This document shows positions 1 through 7,885 of a stretch of 64,000 nucleotides of DNA, one piece after another. The stretch is taken from contig NZ_JBHSAB010000001.1 of assembly GCF_042649825.1 (NCBI RefSeq), positions 124,001 through 188,000 on the forward strand, in the 5' to 3' direction. The notes below the pieces were generated by a model. That model was not told where the DNA came from and did no database searches. It saw only the letters and a list, made by a program, of their open reading frames with translations. This DNA comes from Legionella_C dresdenensis. Its GTDB lineage: Bacteria > Pseudomonadota > Gammaproteobacteria > Legionellales > Legionellaceae. Each line of letters opens with the position of its first letter. The first letter of the stretch is position 1. A program made the position numbers and the translations under genes.

Positions 1-653
1 TGCATAACCTAATCATCTTCGGCGGAACATTTGACCCCATCCATAACGGTCACCTCAATACTGCCATCAACATTCAACAGCAATTTCAATTTGAACGTTT
101 TATTTTTTTGCCCTGTAAGACACCAGTCTTAAAGAACAATGCCCAGGCTACGCCGGAGCAACGGCTCGCAATGCTATCCCTGGCGATTGCAGATAAGGCT
201 GATAATTATCATTTTGAAATTGATAACCGTGAAATTAAACGCGAATCCCCTTCTTATATGGTCACTACGCTTGAGGATTATCGCCGCCAGCTTGGCAATG
301 ATATTGCAATTACTCTGCTGGTTGGAGCGGATAGTTTTTTACAATTGCCCAAATGGCATCACTGGCAGGAGCTTATCAAATTAGCCCATATTATGGTAAT
401 GGACAGACCGCATAGCGTGTTGACTTCTTTGCAAGAACCATTGGATTCTTTTTTCAATCAGCATGTTACTGATTTGCCGCATGAGTTGAAAACCAGGTCT
501 TACGGCTTTATTTATCGATATAATGCGGGTTCATATGATATTTCTTCGACGGCTGTTCGTGAGGAATTGAGGGGTAGACGGGAAAGTGTATCGGTGCCGG
601 CGGGAGTTGTGGAGTATATCAGGCGGCATCAGCTGTATTTTCCCTCTCCCTAA
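1..653 (+). CDS. nadD: Nicotinate-nucleotide adenylyltransferase NadD (first base missing)
   Basis: Transfers an adenylyl group from ATP to nicotinate mononucleotide, making deamido-NAD for NAD synthesis. The frame is open from the window edge: the first full codons (base 3 on) read HNLIIFGGTFDPIHNGHL, which holds the nucleotidyltransferase GGTFDPIHxGH motif. The window opens with TG, so one missing A would give ATG directly before CAT. The gene is therefore almost certainly complete except for one base (about 217 residues, normal for the family). The C-terminal SSTAVRE (ISSTxIR-like) segment is present near residue 182. The last codons (YFPSP, stop TAA 651-653) lie inside the first unit of a hairpin repeat array, so the C-terminus is repeat-derived. 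Function is very likely; only the start base is unseen. Confidence 0.93.
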   Translation, partial: HNLIIFGGTFDPIHNGHLNTAINIQQQFQFERFIFLPCKTPVLKNNAQATPEQRLAMLSLAIADKADNYHFEIDNREIKRESPSYMVTTLEDYRRQLGNDIAITLLVGADSFLQLPKWHHWQELIKLAHIMVMDRPHSVLTSLQEPLDSFFNQHVTDLPHELKTRSYGFIYRYNAGSYDISSTAVREELRGRRESVSVPAGVVEYIRRHQLYFPSP

Positions 654-943
654 CCCTCTCCCGATACGGGAGAGGGGATCTAATACGGTGCTTAACCCCC
701 TCTCCCGTGCCGGGAGAGTTGGGGAGAGGGTAATATAACACTTAACCCCCTCTCCCGTACCGGGAGAGGGTTAGGGAGAGGGTAATATACCTATACCACT
801 TAACCCCCTCTCCCGTACCGGGAGAGGGTTGGGGAGAGGGTAATATAACACTTACCCCCTCTCCCGTACCAAGAGAGAATTAGGGAGAGGGTAATATAAC
901 ACTTAACCCCCTCTCCCGTACCGGGAGAGGGTTGGGGAGAGGG
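642..943. repeat. Tandem array of six hairpin repeats (family C)
   Basis: Six copies of a unit of about 52-59 bp. Each has a CCCTCTCCCGTACCGGGAGA-type hairpin followed by GGG(T/G)TNGGGAGAGGG and a TAATATAACACTTAAC-like linker. Hairpins lie near 642-676, 696-730, 747-782, 806-840, 855-891 and 907-943. The first is most degenerate and contains the nadD stop codon; the fifth has decayed arms. No U-tract follows the stems, so it is not a standard terminator, though it would fold strongly in RNA or single-stranded DNA. It fills the space between nadD and ribE. Confidence 0.9.
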
Positions 944-973
944 AAACACTTACACTTGAGAGGATAATAATTT

Positions 974-1594
974 ATGTACACAGGTATCACCAAAGGACTC
1001 TACGAAGTCGTTAAATTAATCAAAGCCCCTGGTTTGATAACCTACGCCGTCAATCTATCACCTGAGCTTTGCATTAACTTAAATCCCGGTGATAGCGTAG
1101 CAGTTGACGGGGTTTGCCAGACCCTGGTAAAACTCGAAGGTACTCATGCCACATTTCAAGCCATACAAGAAACACTGGAAAAAACAACATTAGATGAATT
1201 ACAACAAGGCAGATATGTCAGCATCGAACGCAGCCTGCGTATGGGCGACGAAATCGGCGGACATGAAATGTCCGGGCATGTTTTCGGAACCGGGATCATT
1301 CAACAACAGATAAGGGATGAGAACAATCTGACATTAGTTATCAAATGTAATCCTGACTGGATGAAATATATTTTGCCAAAAGGATTTATTGCTGTTGACG
1401 GCTCCAGTTTAACCGTGGGCGAAACCAATCCAGAACAGGGATTATTTTATCTGCATTTGATTCCTGAAACCTTAAGACTTACTAATTTTGCCAATAAACA
1501 AATCAACGACAGGGTTAATATTGAACTTGACCATAAAACCAAAACGATAGTTGATACGGTTGAGCGGGTACTTGCGGATAAAGATAAAGCTTAA
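974..1594 (+). CDS. ribE: Riboflavin synthase, alpha chain
   Basis: Dismutates two 6,7-dimethyl-8-ribityllumazine molecules to riboflavin and a pyrimidine. The 206 residues hold the duplicated lumazine-binding fold: N-terminal MYTGITKG (family MFTGI), DSVAVDGVCQTL near residue 40, then GDEIGGHEMSGHVFGTG near residue 97 and the second-domain KGFIAVDGSSLTVGE with HLIPETL. The C-terminal VDTVERVL is close to the E. coli enzyme. The start ATG at 974 follows GAGAGGATAATAATTT. It stands alone behind the hairpin array; no other riboflavin gene is in the window. A non-enzymatic lumazine-binding relative is possible but the conserved N-terminus argues for the enzyme. Confidence 0.9.
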   Translation: MYTGITKGLYEVVKLIKAPGLITYAVNLSPELCINLNPGDSVAVDGVCQTLVKLEGTHATFQAIQETLEKTTLDELQQGRYVSIERSLRMGDEIGGHEMSGHVFGTGIIQQQIRDENNLTLVIKCNPDWMKYILPKGFIAVDGSSLTVGETNPEQGLFYLHLIPETLRLTNFANKQINDRVNIELDHKTKTIVDTVERVLADKDKA

Positions 1595-1603
1595 TTAAAC
1601 CAC

Positions 1604-1632
1604 GTAGGTTGGGCTGTAAAGCCCAACACTCC
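1604..1632. repeat. Palindromic repeat, family A, between convergent genes
   Basis: Core GTTGGGCTGTAAAGCCCAAC at 1608-1627, an 8-bp perfect stem with flanking GTAG and ACTCC. It lies between the convergent ribE and yerC ends and may act as a two-way terminator or transcript stabiliser (inference). The same core recurs many times in the window. Confidence 0.85.
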
Positions 1633-1661
1633 TCTGAGTAATAAAAACAGATATTTTACCG

Positions 1662-1946
1662 CTATTTTATTTTTGCCAAAATCGCTTCATACCCCTGATA
1701 TGGCTCATCTTTGAGGAATCTGGCTACCCTGCCGATTGTTGTCAGGCTTGCCCCTGTTCGGGCGTGAATCTCCCGATATGACAGATCGCCTTTTTTCAGC
1801 ATTTGGCAGACGCGCCAGCGTTCGGTTAACGCATTTATTTCCTGAGGCGTGCATAAATCTTTAATAAAATTAAATGCCTCTTCGCGGTTTTCCAGCAGTA
1901 ATAATGCATCGTAAAGATCAATCATATCTGACTGATTGTTTTCCAT
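1662..1946 (-). CDS. yerC: YerC/YecD-type TrpR-family regulator
   Basis: Small DNA-binding protein (94 residues from the ATG at 1946) of the TrpR-related YerC/YecD family. Visible features are DLYDALLLLENREEAFNFIKDLC, then LTERWRVCQMLKKGDLSYREI and the helix-turn-helix region TGASLTTIGRVARFL near the C-terminus. The start at 1946 has a GAGGA site 5-6 bases upstream and lies 7 bases past the purH stop; the longer reading from 1976 would overlap purH and has no such site. It is the last gene of the histidine operon, so autoregulation of the his genes is the natural inference; related TrpR-type proteins have been linked to histidine regulons in other bacteria. The ligand is not evident from sequence. 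Confidence 0.85.
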   Translation of the reverse strand: MENNQSDMIDLYDALLLLENREEAFNFIKDLCTPQEINALTERWRVCQMLKKGDLSYREIHARTGASLTTIGRVARFLKDEPYQGYEAILAKIK

Positions 1947-1953
1947 AAATTCC

Positions 1954-3429
1954 TCAGTGTTTAAATAACCGAACATCAGTAAAAAACATACTGATACCCA
2001 AATTGTTGCAAGCCTCGATCACTTCCTGATCGCGAATTGAGCCGCCGGGCTGGATAATGGTTTTAATACCGGCGCGGGCAATTAGTTCAATACTGTCAGC
2101 AAAAGGAAAAAAACCATCTGAAGCCAGAACGGCATTTGCCAATAACTGACCTGATAACTTGTTAAGGGCGATCGCTACTGCATCAACCCGGCTGGTCTGG
2201 CCAGCACAGATTGCAATGCTTTGCTCCTGGCCTGCAACAACAATTGCGTTCGATTTTACATGCTTTACTAATTGAAAGGCAAAGATTAAATCAGGTAAAT
2301 GTACGGAGTTTACGTTATTCTGAGTGACTCGCCTCAAATTCTTTTCACCCATTATAAAATTATTCCGCTCCTGAATAACAAAACCATTCAACACACTTTT
2401 TATTTCAGTACCTGAATTATTGTTTTTGGCATAACAAACCAGACGCAGTTTTTTCCTTGCCGAAAGAATCGCAATGGCATCGTGACTGAATTGAGGTGCG
2501 GCAATCACTTCAATGAAGTAATTTGCCAGAAAATCAGCAACCGCAGAATCAACAGGCTGATTTAAAACAACAACTCCGCCAAAAGCGCTTTTTGGATCAG
2601 CACGCCATGCCTTTTCGATTGCCTCATAGCTGGAGCTGCCCAAAGCTGCGCCACAAGGAATGTTATGTTTTATGACTGCCGCTGCTGATGTAGTAAATTC
2701 ACTGACAATATTAACGCCGGCATCAATATCCAGAATATTATTATAAGTCAGGGCCTGACCATGGATTTGGTTTATCGCCGGTATCTGTCCCATGTAATTA
2801 TAAAAGCCGCCTTGTTGATGAGGATTTTCACCATACTGAAAAGCGAGAGTACGATTCAGTGGTAACGTGGTTACAGGATCAGACAGCCAACCGCTGATTG
2901 CCTGATCGTAAACGCTGGTTCTGGCAAAGGCTTTGGCGGCGCAGGTTTTTCTGAATTTTAAAGTAGTTTTGCCATTTTCAGTTTTTAGCTCGCCAGCCAG
3001 CGCAGCATAATCCTGAGTATCGCAGATTACTGTACAAAACTGATAGTTTTTGGCTGCGGCACGGATTAAGGAAACACCGCCTATATCAATGTTTTCAATG
3101 CCAGCCTTTTTTTCAAAGGGATATAAATCAATAACAACAAACTCAATCGCTTTAATCTGATAATTTAATAAATCATTTTGATGATCTTGCCTGGCCATAT
3201 CAGCGAGAATACCGCCATATAATTTGGGATGAAGCGTTTTAACCCGGCCATCCAGTATCGGTTCAAAATCAAGATAGTCGCTGATTGCGATCACCGGAAG
3301 CTGATGTGCAGTTAGAAAAGCTGCCGTACCATCCGAAGCTAGCAGGTCAATACCGCAAGCAATTAATTGCCTCGCCATTGCCAGAAAACTATCCGACTTA
3401 TCGCTAACGGATAATAGCGCTTGTTTCAT
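1954..3429 (-). CDS. purH: Bifunctional AICAR transformylase/IMP cyclohydrolase PurH in the his operon
   Basis: Catalyses the last two purine steps: formylation of AICAR, then closure to IMP. About 491 residues, slightly short for the family (usually 510-530). The N-terminal cyclohydrolase domain shows SDGTAAFL, DGRVKTLHPKLYGGIL and DIGGVSLIRAAAKN. The transformylase domain shows LAFQYGENPHQQ, the catalytic KH pair in KHNIPCGAAL, and C-terminal ASDGFFPFADSIE and QPGGSIRD. The ATG at 3429 has AGGAG six bases upstream; the frame also opens with TTG two codons earlier. It overlaps hisIE by 4 bases. Its place directly after hisIE and before yerC fits salvage of the AICAR produced by HisF/HisH. 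It is probably the cell's only PurH, but that cannot be seen here. Confidence 0.93.
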   Translation of the reverse strand: MKQALLSVSDKSDSFLAMARQLIACGIDLLASDGTAAFLTAHQLPVIAISDYLDFEPILDGRVKTLHPKLYGGILADMARQDHQNDLLNYQIKAIEFVVIDLYPFEKKAGIENIDIGGVSLIRAAAKNYQFCTVICDTQDYAALAGELKTENGKTTLKFRKTCAAKAFARTSVYDQAISGWLSDPVTTLPLNRTLAFQYGENPHQQGGFYNYMGQIPAINQIHGQALTYNNILDIDAGVNIVSEFTTSAAAVIKHNIPCGAALGSSSYEAIEKAWRADPKSAFGGVVVLNQPVDSAVADFLANYFIEVIAAPQFSHDAIAILSARKKLRLVCYAKNNNSGTEIKSVLNGFVIQERNNFIMGEKNLRRVTQNNVNSVHLPDLIFAFQLVKHVKSNAIVVAGQEQSIAICAGQTSRVDAVAIALNKLSGQLLANAVLASDGFFPFADSIELIARAGIKTIIQPGGSIRDQEVIEACNNLGISMFFTDVRLFKH

Positions 3430-4022
3430 AAACAACTCCTTTGCCGGATAACTTCCGCCACTGCCTGAAAATTTATATTTTTCGCGTTTAATAACACCAA
3501 AACGTGATATAACAAATCAACTGTTTCCGCCGCCAGCTCGTCATTATCGCCCGCAACGGCAGCCAACCCCACTTCAACGCCCTCTTCGCCCACCTTCTGC
3601 GCAATGCGTTTAATACCCTGTGCAAGCAGCCTGGATGTATAGCTGTCCTGTTCGCAACAGTTACTGCGTTGAGCAATAATTTCCAGCAAATAACCAAACC
3701 AATATATGGGCGGCTGAGTTAAATTACTGAAACAGCTCGCCGTTCCCTGATGACAAACAGGGCCTGTTCTTTGTGCGGTTATCAATAAACCATCGTTATC
3801 ACAGTCAGTATCAATGCAAATGAGTTTTAAAAAATTACTGCTGCTTTCACCTTTAACCCATAATCGGTTTTTGCTGCGGCTGAAAAAAGTCACCAAACCG
3901 GTTTCCAGAGTTTGGTTGAGCGCTGCCTGATTCATATAACCAATCATTAATACCTGCATGGTTTGATAATCCTGTACACAAACCGGAACCAATCCATTTG
4001 CTTTGTCAAAATCTATGTTCAT
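3426..4022 (-). CDS. hisI: Phosphoribosyl-AMP cyclohydrolase / phosphoribosyl-ATP pyrophosphatase HisIE
   Basis: Bifunctional enzyme for histidine steps 2 and 3, 198 residues, normal for HisIE fusions. The N-terminal HisI half (about 1-105) has the metal-binding DTDCDNDG and GPVCH motifs and the WxKGE(S)S segment. The C-terminal HisE half (about 115-198) has the KVGEEGVEVGLAAV and ETVDLLYH helices typical of the pyrophosphatase. The ATG at 4022 overlaps the hisF end by 4 bases, implying translational coupling. Confidence 0.95.
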   Translation of the reverse strand: MNIDFDKANGLVPVCVQDYQTMQVLMIGYMNQAALNQTLETGLVTFFSRSKNRLWVKGESSSNFLKLICIDTDCDNDGLLITAQRTGPVCHQGTASCFSNLTQPPIYWFGYLLEIIAQRSNCCEQDSYTSRLLAQGIKRIAQKVGEEGVEVGLAAVAGDNDELAAETVDLLYHVLVLLNAKNINFQAVAEVIRQRSCL

Positions 4023-4786
4023 AACCGCACCTCGATGGCATAACTGGCAAGATATTGTTTTAGTCCAGCAATTTTCATCAATTTCTGATGAAACACACTG
4101 GCTGCAAGCGCCCCCGAAACTCTGGTTTCTGTGAACAGATTTTTAAAATCAGCCATGCAGCCAGCGCCTCCGGATGCAATGAGTGGAACTGTCAGCGTTG
4201 CAGCCATAACTGCAAGTTTGGCAATATCATATCCCTGCCTTACACCATCATTATTCATGCAGTTTATGACCAGTTCTCCAGCTCCGCGCTCAATCGCTTC
4301 CTTTGCCCAGGCCAGTGTACTACGGCCGGTATTACACATTTTTTTCTCATTACCTGTGAACTGGTAGACATAACCTTCATCCGCAACCTGATAACTATCA
4401 ATTCCGACAACAACAGCCTGACTGCCAAAACGGTCTGCTAACTGGCAAATTAAATCGGGGTTGGCCAGTGCCGGGGAATTAATTGAAATTTTATCTGCGC
4501 CGCTCTCAAGTATCTGAGCTGCATCAGCAACGGTTTTAATTCCGCCGGCGACGCAAAATGGAATATTAATCTGACGGGCAATATCCTTGACCCAGGTTTT
4601 GGCAACCAGCTGGTCAGTACAACTTGCAGCAATATCGTAAAATACCAGTTCATCAGCACCTTGCTCACAATAGCGGGCAGCCAGCTCAATAATGTTGCCG
4701 ACAATTTGGTGTTGTTTAAATTGCACTCCTTTAACCACTTTGCCATCTTTGACATCAAGACAGGGAATAATGCGTTTTTTCAACAT
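4019..4786 (-). CDS. hisF: Imidazole glycerol phosphate synthase, cyclase subunit HisF
   Basis: Uses ammonia from HisH to convert PRFAR to imidazole glycerol phosphate and AICAR. It is a 255-residue (beta/alpha)8 barrel with both catalytic aspartates in context: CLDVKDG near residue 11 and VVGIDS near residue 130. The phosphate-binding loops AGGIKT and ASGGAG are also visible. It overlaps hisA by 7 bases and hisIE by 4. The AICAR it releases is the substrate of PurH two genes downstream. Confidence 0.96.
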   Translation of the reverse strand: MLKKRIIPCLDVKDGKVVKGVQFKQHQIVGNIIELAARYCEQGADELVFYDIAASCTDQLVAKTWVKDIARQINIPFCVAGGIKTVADAAQILESGADKISINSPALANPDLICQLADRFGSQAVVVGIDSYQVADEGYVYQFTGNEKKMCNTGRSTLAWAKEAIERGAGELVINCMNNDGVRQGYDIAKLAVMAATLTVPLIASGGAGCMADFKNLFTETRVSGALAASVFHQKLMKIAGLKQYLASYAIEVRL

Positions 4787-5499
4787 ATTGCCACCTCCGG
4801 CAACTTGAGTGTACCTTCAAATAACGCTTTGCCGATAATACACCCGGCTACTCCGCTGTCTTTTAACTCATGAATATCTTTTAGTGAAGAAACACCGCCT
4901 GAGGCCTGAAATTTAACTGCCGGAAAACGGCTGGCTGCCTGGCGGTAAAACTCAAGGTTAGGCCCGTTGCCCATACCGTCTTTGCTGATATCAGTGCACA
5001 AGACATGCTCAATGCCTGTAAACAATTCAAGCTGTTGCCATAAATTAACCGCGGTCGCTGTCTGCCAACCGTTAATTGCCAAAAACGGCATATCTTTTTC
5101 TAGCCAGAAATCCAGAGCAATAACAATTCTTTCAGCACTATAACTTTGCAACCATTGTCTGACCCGATTAACATCCATTACCGCACTGGTACCAATTACT
5201 ACCCGCGTTACGCCGCAAGTAAACAACGCCTCAATATCCTGCCTGGTACGTACTCCTCCGCCAACTTGAATATCGCCTTTAAAAGCACTGGCAATTGCAG
5301 CAATCAACTCCAGTTGCACAGGCTTTTTTTGTTCGGCGCCATCCAGATCAACAATGTGCAGGCAAGAAATATCCATCTGATTATATTGTTGAGCAACACT
5401 GACCGGATCAAGCGGATAAATAGTTAGTTGCTTAAAGTCGCCTTGTTTAAGACGGACGCACTGACCGTTTTTAAGATCAATACTGGGTATAATGTTCAT
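4780..5499 (-). CDS. hisA: ProFAR isomerase HisA
   Basis: Opens the aminoaldose ring of ProFAR to PRFAR, the fourth histidine step. About 239 residues forming a (beta/alpha)8 barrel. The catalytic aspartates are in SIDLKNG (near residue 7) and CTDISKDGMGNGPN (near residue 125); the phosphate-binding GGGVRT and SGGVSS loops are present. The ATG at 5499 is preceded by AAAGGAGATAAA, so the six residues read upstream are unlikely to be translated. It is separated from hisH by a family B element, the only sizeable gap in the operon. Confidence 0.95.
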   Translation of the reverse strand: MNIIPSIDLKNGQCVRLKQGDFKQLTIYPLDPVSVAQQYNQMDISCLHIVDLDGAEQKKPVQLELIAAIASAFKGDIQVGGGVRTRQDIEALFTCGVTRVVIGTSAVMDVNRVRQWLQSYSAERIVIALDFWLEKDMPFLAINGWQTATAVNLWQQLELFTGIEHVLCTDISKDGMGNGPNLEFYRQAASRFPAVKFQASGGVSSLKDIHELKDSGVAGCIIGKALFEGTLKLPEVAIC

Positions 5500-5546
5500 T
5501 TTATCTCCTTTAAACATAGGTTCACTGCCCTTAAGTTAAGGGTTCT

Positions 5547-5632
5547 GTCATTCCCGCGAAGGCGGGAATCCATCTCTCAAGCAGGCACTTTACCTTGTTT
5601 GATGGGTGGATCCCCGCCTTCGCGGGGATGAC
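5547..5632. repeat. 86-bp family B element inside the his operon
   Basis: Begins GTCATTCCCGCGAAGGCGGG and ends with a CCCCGCCTTCGCGGGGATGAC arm, so two hairpins flank a short middle with terminal inversion. The middle (CATCTCTCAAG, then CTTTACCTTG, then GATGG) matches, in reverse orientation, the element at 33074-33159. It separates hisH from hisA and may tune downstream expression (inference). Confidence 0.88.
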
Positions 5633-5639
5633 AAGTGGA

Positions 5640-6254
5640 CTACAAACTCGACCTGCCGGAACCTAAAAAACTGGCTAATAAACGCGCTCCACTTTGTCCT
5701 GATTTTTCAGGATGAAATTGCACGCCATAAAAATTGCGGTACCTGATACAGGCAGCAAACATTTCACCATGACTGGCGGTTGCAAGCGTATACCGAGCTT
5801 CTGCCTGCACAGCATAACTGTGGACAAAATAAAAATTGTCGCCGGTTGTGATCGCGGACAATATGCTTTCCGATGCTGACTCCGTTAGCAATAACGTATT
5901 CCATCCCATGTGCGGAACGAAAGGCGCTTGTTGGATTTTTTTAACTTGTAGCGGAATAATGCCCAGACAGTCCGTATTCCCTTCTTCAGAATGAGCGCAC
6001 AGTAACTGCATGCCCAGACAAATACCAAGAACTGGCTGTCGTAACTCAGGAATTAATACCGTTAACTTTTTTTCAGCAAGCCGCTGCATAGCAAATCCTG
6101 CCGCTCCGACACCTGGTAAAATCACTTGGCCGGCATTCATAATTGTATCCCGGTCGTCGGTCACAATGGCTGCGGCGCCCAGGCGCTCGATAGCCATAAT
6201 TAATGACGTTAAATTCGCACCGCCACTATCAATAATTGCTATATAACTACTCAT
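5640..6254 (-). CDS. hisH: Imidazole glycerol phosphate synthase, glutaminase subunit HisH
   Basis: Class I glutamine amidotransferase that feeds ammonia to HisF. 204 residues. The nucleophile cysteine is in GICLGMQLL (near residue 78) and the His-Glu pair is in GVQFHPEKSG near the C-terminus. The oxyanion strand reads VILPGVGAAG. The ATG at 6254 overlaps the hisCB stop in an ATGA junction. Confidence 0.95.
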   Translation of the reverse strand: MSSYIAIIDSGGANLTSLIMAIERLGAAAIVTDDRDTIMNAGQVILPGVGAAGFAMQRLAEKKLTVLIPELRQPVLGICLGMQLLCAHSEEGNTDCLGIIPLQVKKIQQAPFVPHMGWNTLLLTESASESILSAITTGDNFYFVHSYAVQAEARYTLATASHGEMFAACIRYRNFYGVQFHPEKSGQSGARLLASFLGSGRSSL

Positions 6255-7885
6255 AATACCCCTTTAGTGCTAGCCAATTCTCTGCCTTCTTCGGTAATTG
6301 CCTGCCGCAAAGCTCTGGCAAATCCTTTATATATGCTCTCAACCAGATGATGGTTATTGTCGCCGCTTGCAGAGATATGAATGGCGGCTTTCATATTTTC
6401 AGCCAACGTATTGAAAAAATGCTTAACCATTTCCAAGGGCATATCGCCTAATTGCGTCACCGAAAAATCAGCATTAAACACGCAGCATCCCCGGCCGCCA
6501 AGATCCAGACTGACTATTGCCTGCGCTTCATCCATGGGAAGTACAAACCCATAACGATTTATACCAAGCTTTTCGCCCAGCATCTGTCTAATTGCCTCTC
6601 CCAGAACAATTGCCACGTCTTCTATCGTGTGATGAGCATCAACATGCAAATCCCCCTGTACGGCTATTGCCATGCTTAAACCACTGTGGCGGGCAACCTG
6701 CTCCAGCATGTGGTTAAAGAAGTTAATTCCGGTATCGATTTCCGCTTCGCCCAGACAATCCTGACTTATCACCACCATAATTTCGGTTTCTTCCGTTTTA
6801 CGGAATCGGGTACATTGACGATTAAACTTGTCAGGCAACGTACTCAGCCCCAACGCACTTAACAACACCTTATTTTCTTCTTCAGTACCTATGGTGATAC
6901 GAAGCGTATCCGGAATGTCCTGCCCACGATTTCGAATAATGATTCCCTGCCGCCTAAGCCTGGCATATAGCTTGTCTGCATCCCTGACTTTAATCAGAAT
7001 GAAATTTGCTGCACTGGGGTAAACAGCAATTAAATCCGGTAATGCAGAGAGCTTGTCGCTTAATAACTGCCGCTGTTGCCGAATTCTGGCTATTTGTTTT
7101 GCTGTATAAGCCAGGCCAACAGGCGACAGGCTTTTTAAAGCAGCATCTATTGCCGGAGTTGGTAATGGATAAGGCGGGATAATTTTTTTAAGCAGAACAA
7201 TAATTTCCGGAGCAGCAATTACACAACCTATACGTGCGCCTGCAAGGCCATAAGCTTTTGATAAGGTACGCATTACAATCAGGTTTTTACAGGTTGCAAG
7301 CAGGGCAACTGCAGACTGGGTTGCGGCAAATTCAATATAGGCTTCATCCACAACCACCAGAGTACTCTCCCCATAAGTACGGCATAATGCTTCGATTTTT
7401 TCAAGCGCGATGACATTGCCGGTCGGGTTATTCGGTGAGCATAAAAATATCAGTTTGCAGCCTGTAGCCTTACTTAACGCCTCCCAATCCGGTTCGAACT
7501 GCCCAGTAAGCGGTATTTTAGTGACCGATACGCCATTAATGGCAGCAGCGACTTCATAATAGCCAAATGTCGGCGGTGTAATAATAAGGCTGTCGCTGAG
7601 CGGACGGCAGAATGTTCGAAGTAATAAATCAATACCTTCATCCATTCCCCGCGTCAGTAATAGTTGCTCAGGGCAAACCTCATAAATCTGGGCGAGACGG
7701 TTACGCAGATTCTCTGGTTGCGGTTCTGGATATCGATTCAGCGTCAGCGTATTTTGGCCATAAGCCAAATAAGGGTTTTCATTGGCATCCAGACGAATAG
7801 CCTGCTCGCCATTATATTCAGTCCGTGCCGAGCTGTAAGGTTTCAGGGCCAGAATTTCCGGCCGGACAAGCTTATTAATCCACAT
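6251..7885 (-). CDS. hisC: Fused histidinol-phosphate aminotransferase / imidazoleglycerol-phosphate dehydratase (HisC-HisB)
   Basis: A single frame of about 544 residues joins two enzymes. Residues 1 to about 350 are HisC, a PLP aminotransferase: RLDANENPY near 31, CSPNNPTGN near 149, VVDEAYIEF near 178, and the PLP lysine in TLSKAYGLAGARIG (K210). From about 355 a complete dehydratase domain follows: EAEIDTGINFFNHMLEQVARH, DAHHTIEDV and DNNHHLVES, the metal-binding histidine motifs. No stop, Met or frame break is visible at the junction. The phosphatase half found in E. coli HisB is absent. The ATG at 7885 has AAAAGGGGA seven bases upstream and overlaps hisD by 11 bases; the longer reading from 7984 would run far into hisD and adds a non-homologous leader. 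Confidence 0.93.
   Translation of the reverse strand: MWINKLVRPEILALKPYSSARTEYNGEQAIRLDANENPYLAYGQNTLTLNRYPEPQPENLRNRLAQIYEVCPEQLLLTRGMDEGIDLLLRTFCRPLSDSLIITPPTFGYYEVAAAINGVSVTKIPLTGQFEPDWEALSKATGCKLIFLCSPNNPTGNVIALEKIEALCRTYGESTLVVVDEAYIEFAATQSAVALLATCKNLIVMRTLSKAYGLAGARIGCVIAAPEIIVLLKKIIPPYPLPTPAIDAALKSLSPVGLAYTAKQIARIRQQRQLLSDKLSALPDLIAVYPSAANFILIKVRDADKLYARLRRQGIIIRNRGQDIPDTLRITIGTEEENKVLLSALGLSTLPDKFNRQCTRFRKTEETEIMVVISQDCLGEAEIDTGINFFNHMLEQVARHSGLSMAIAVQGDLHVDAHHTIEDVAIVLGEAIRQMLGEKLGINRYGFVLPMDEAQAIVSLDLGGRGCCVFNADFSVTQLGDMPLEMVKHFFNTLAENMKAAIHISASGDNNHHLVESIYKGFARALRQAITEEGRELASTKGVL

Noticed and set aside
642..943. Possible CRISPR array
   Set aside because: Units are tandem hairpins with short, mostly identical linkers (TAATATAACACTTAAC) rather than unique spacers, and no cas gene is nearby.
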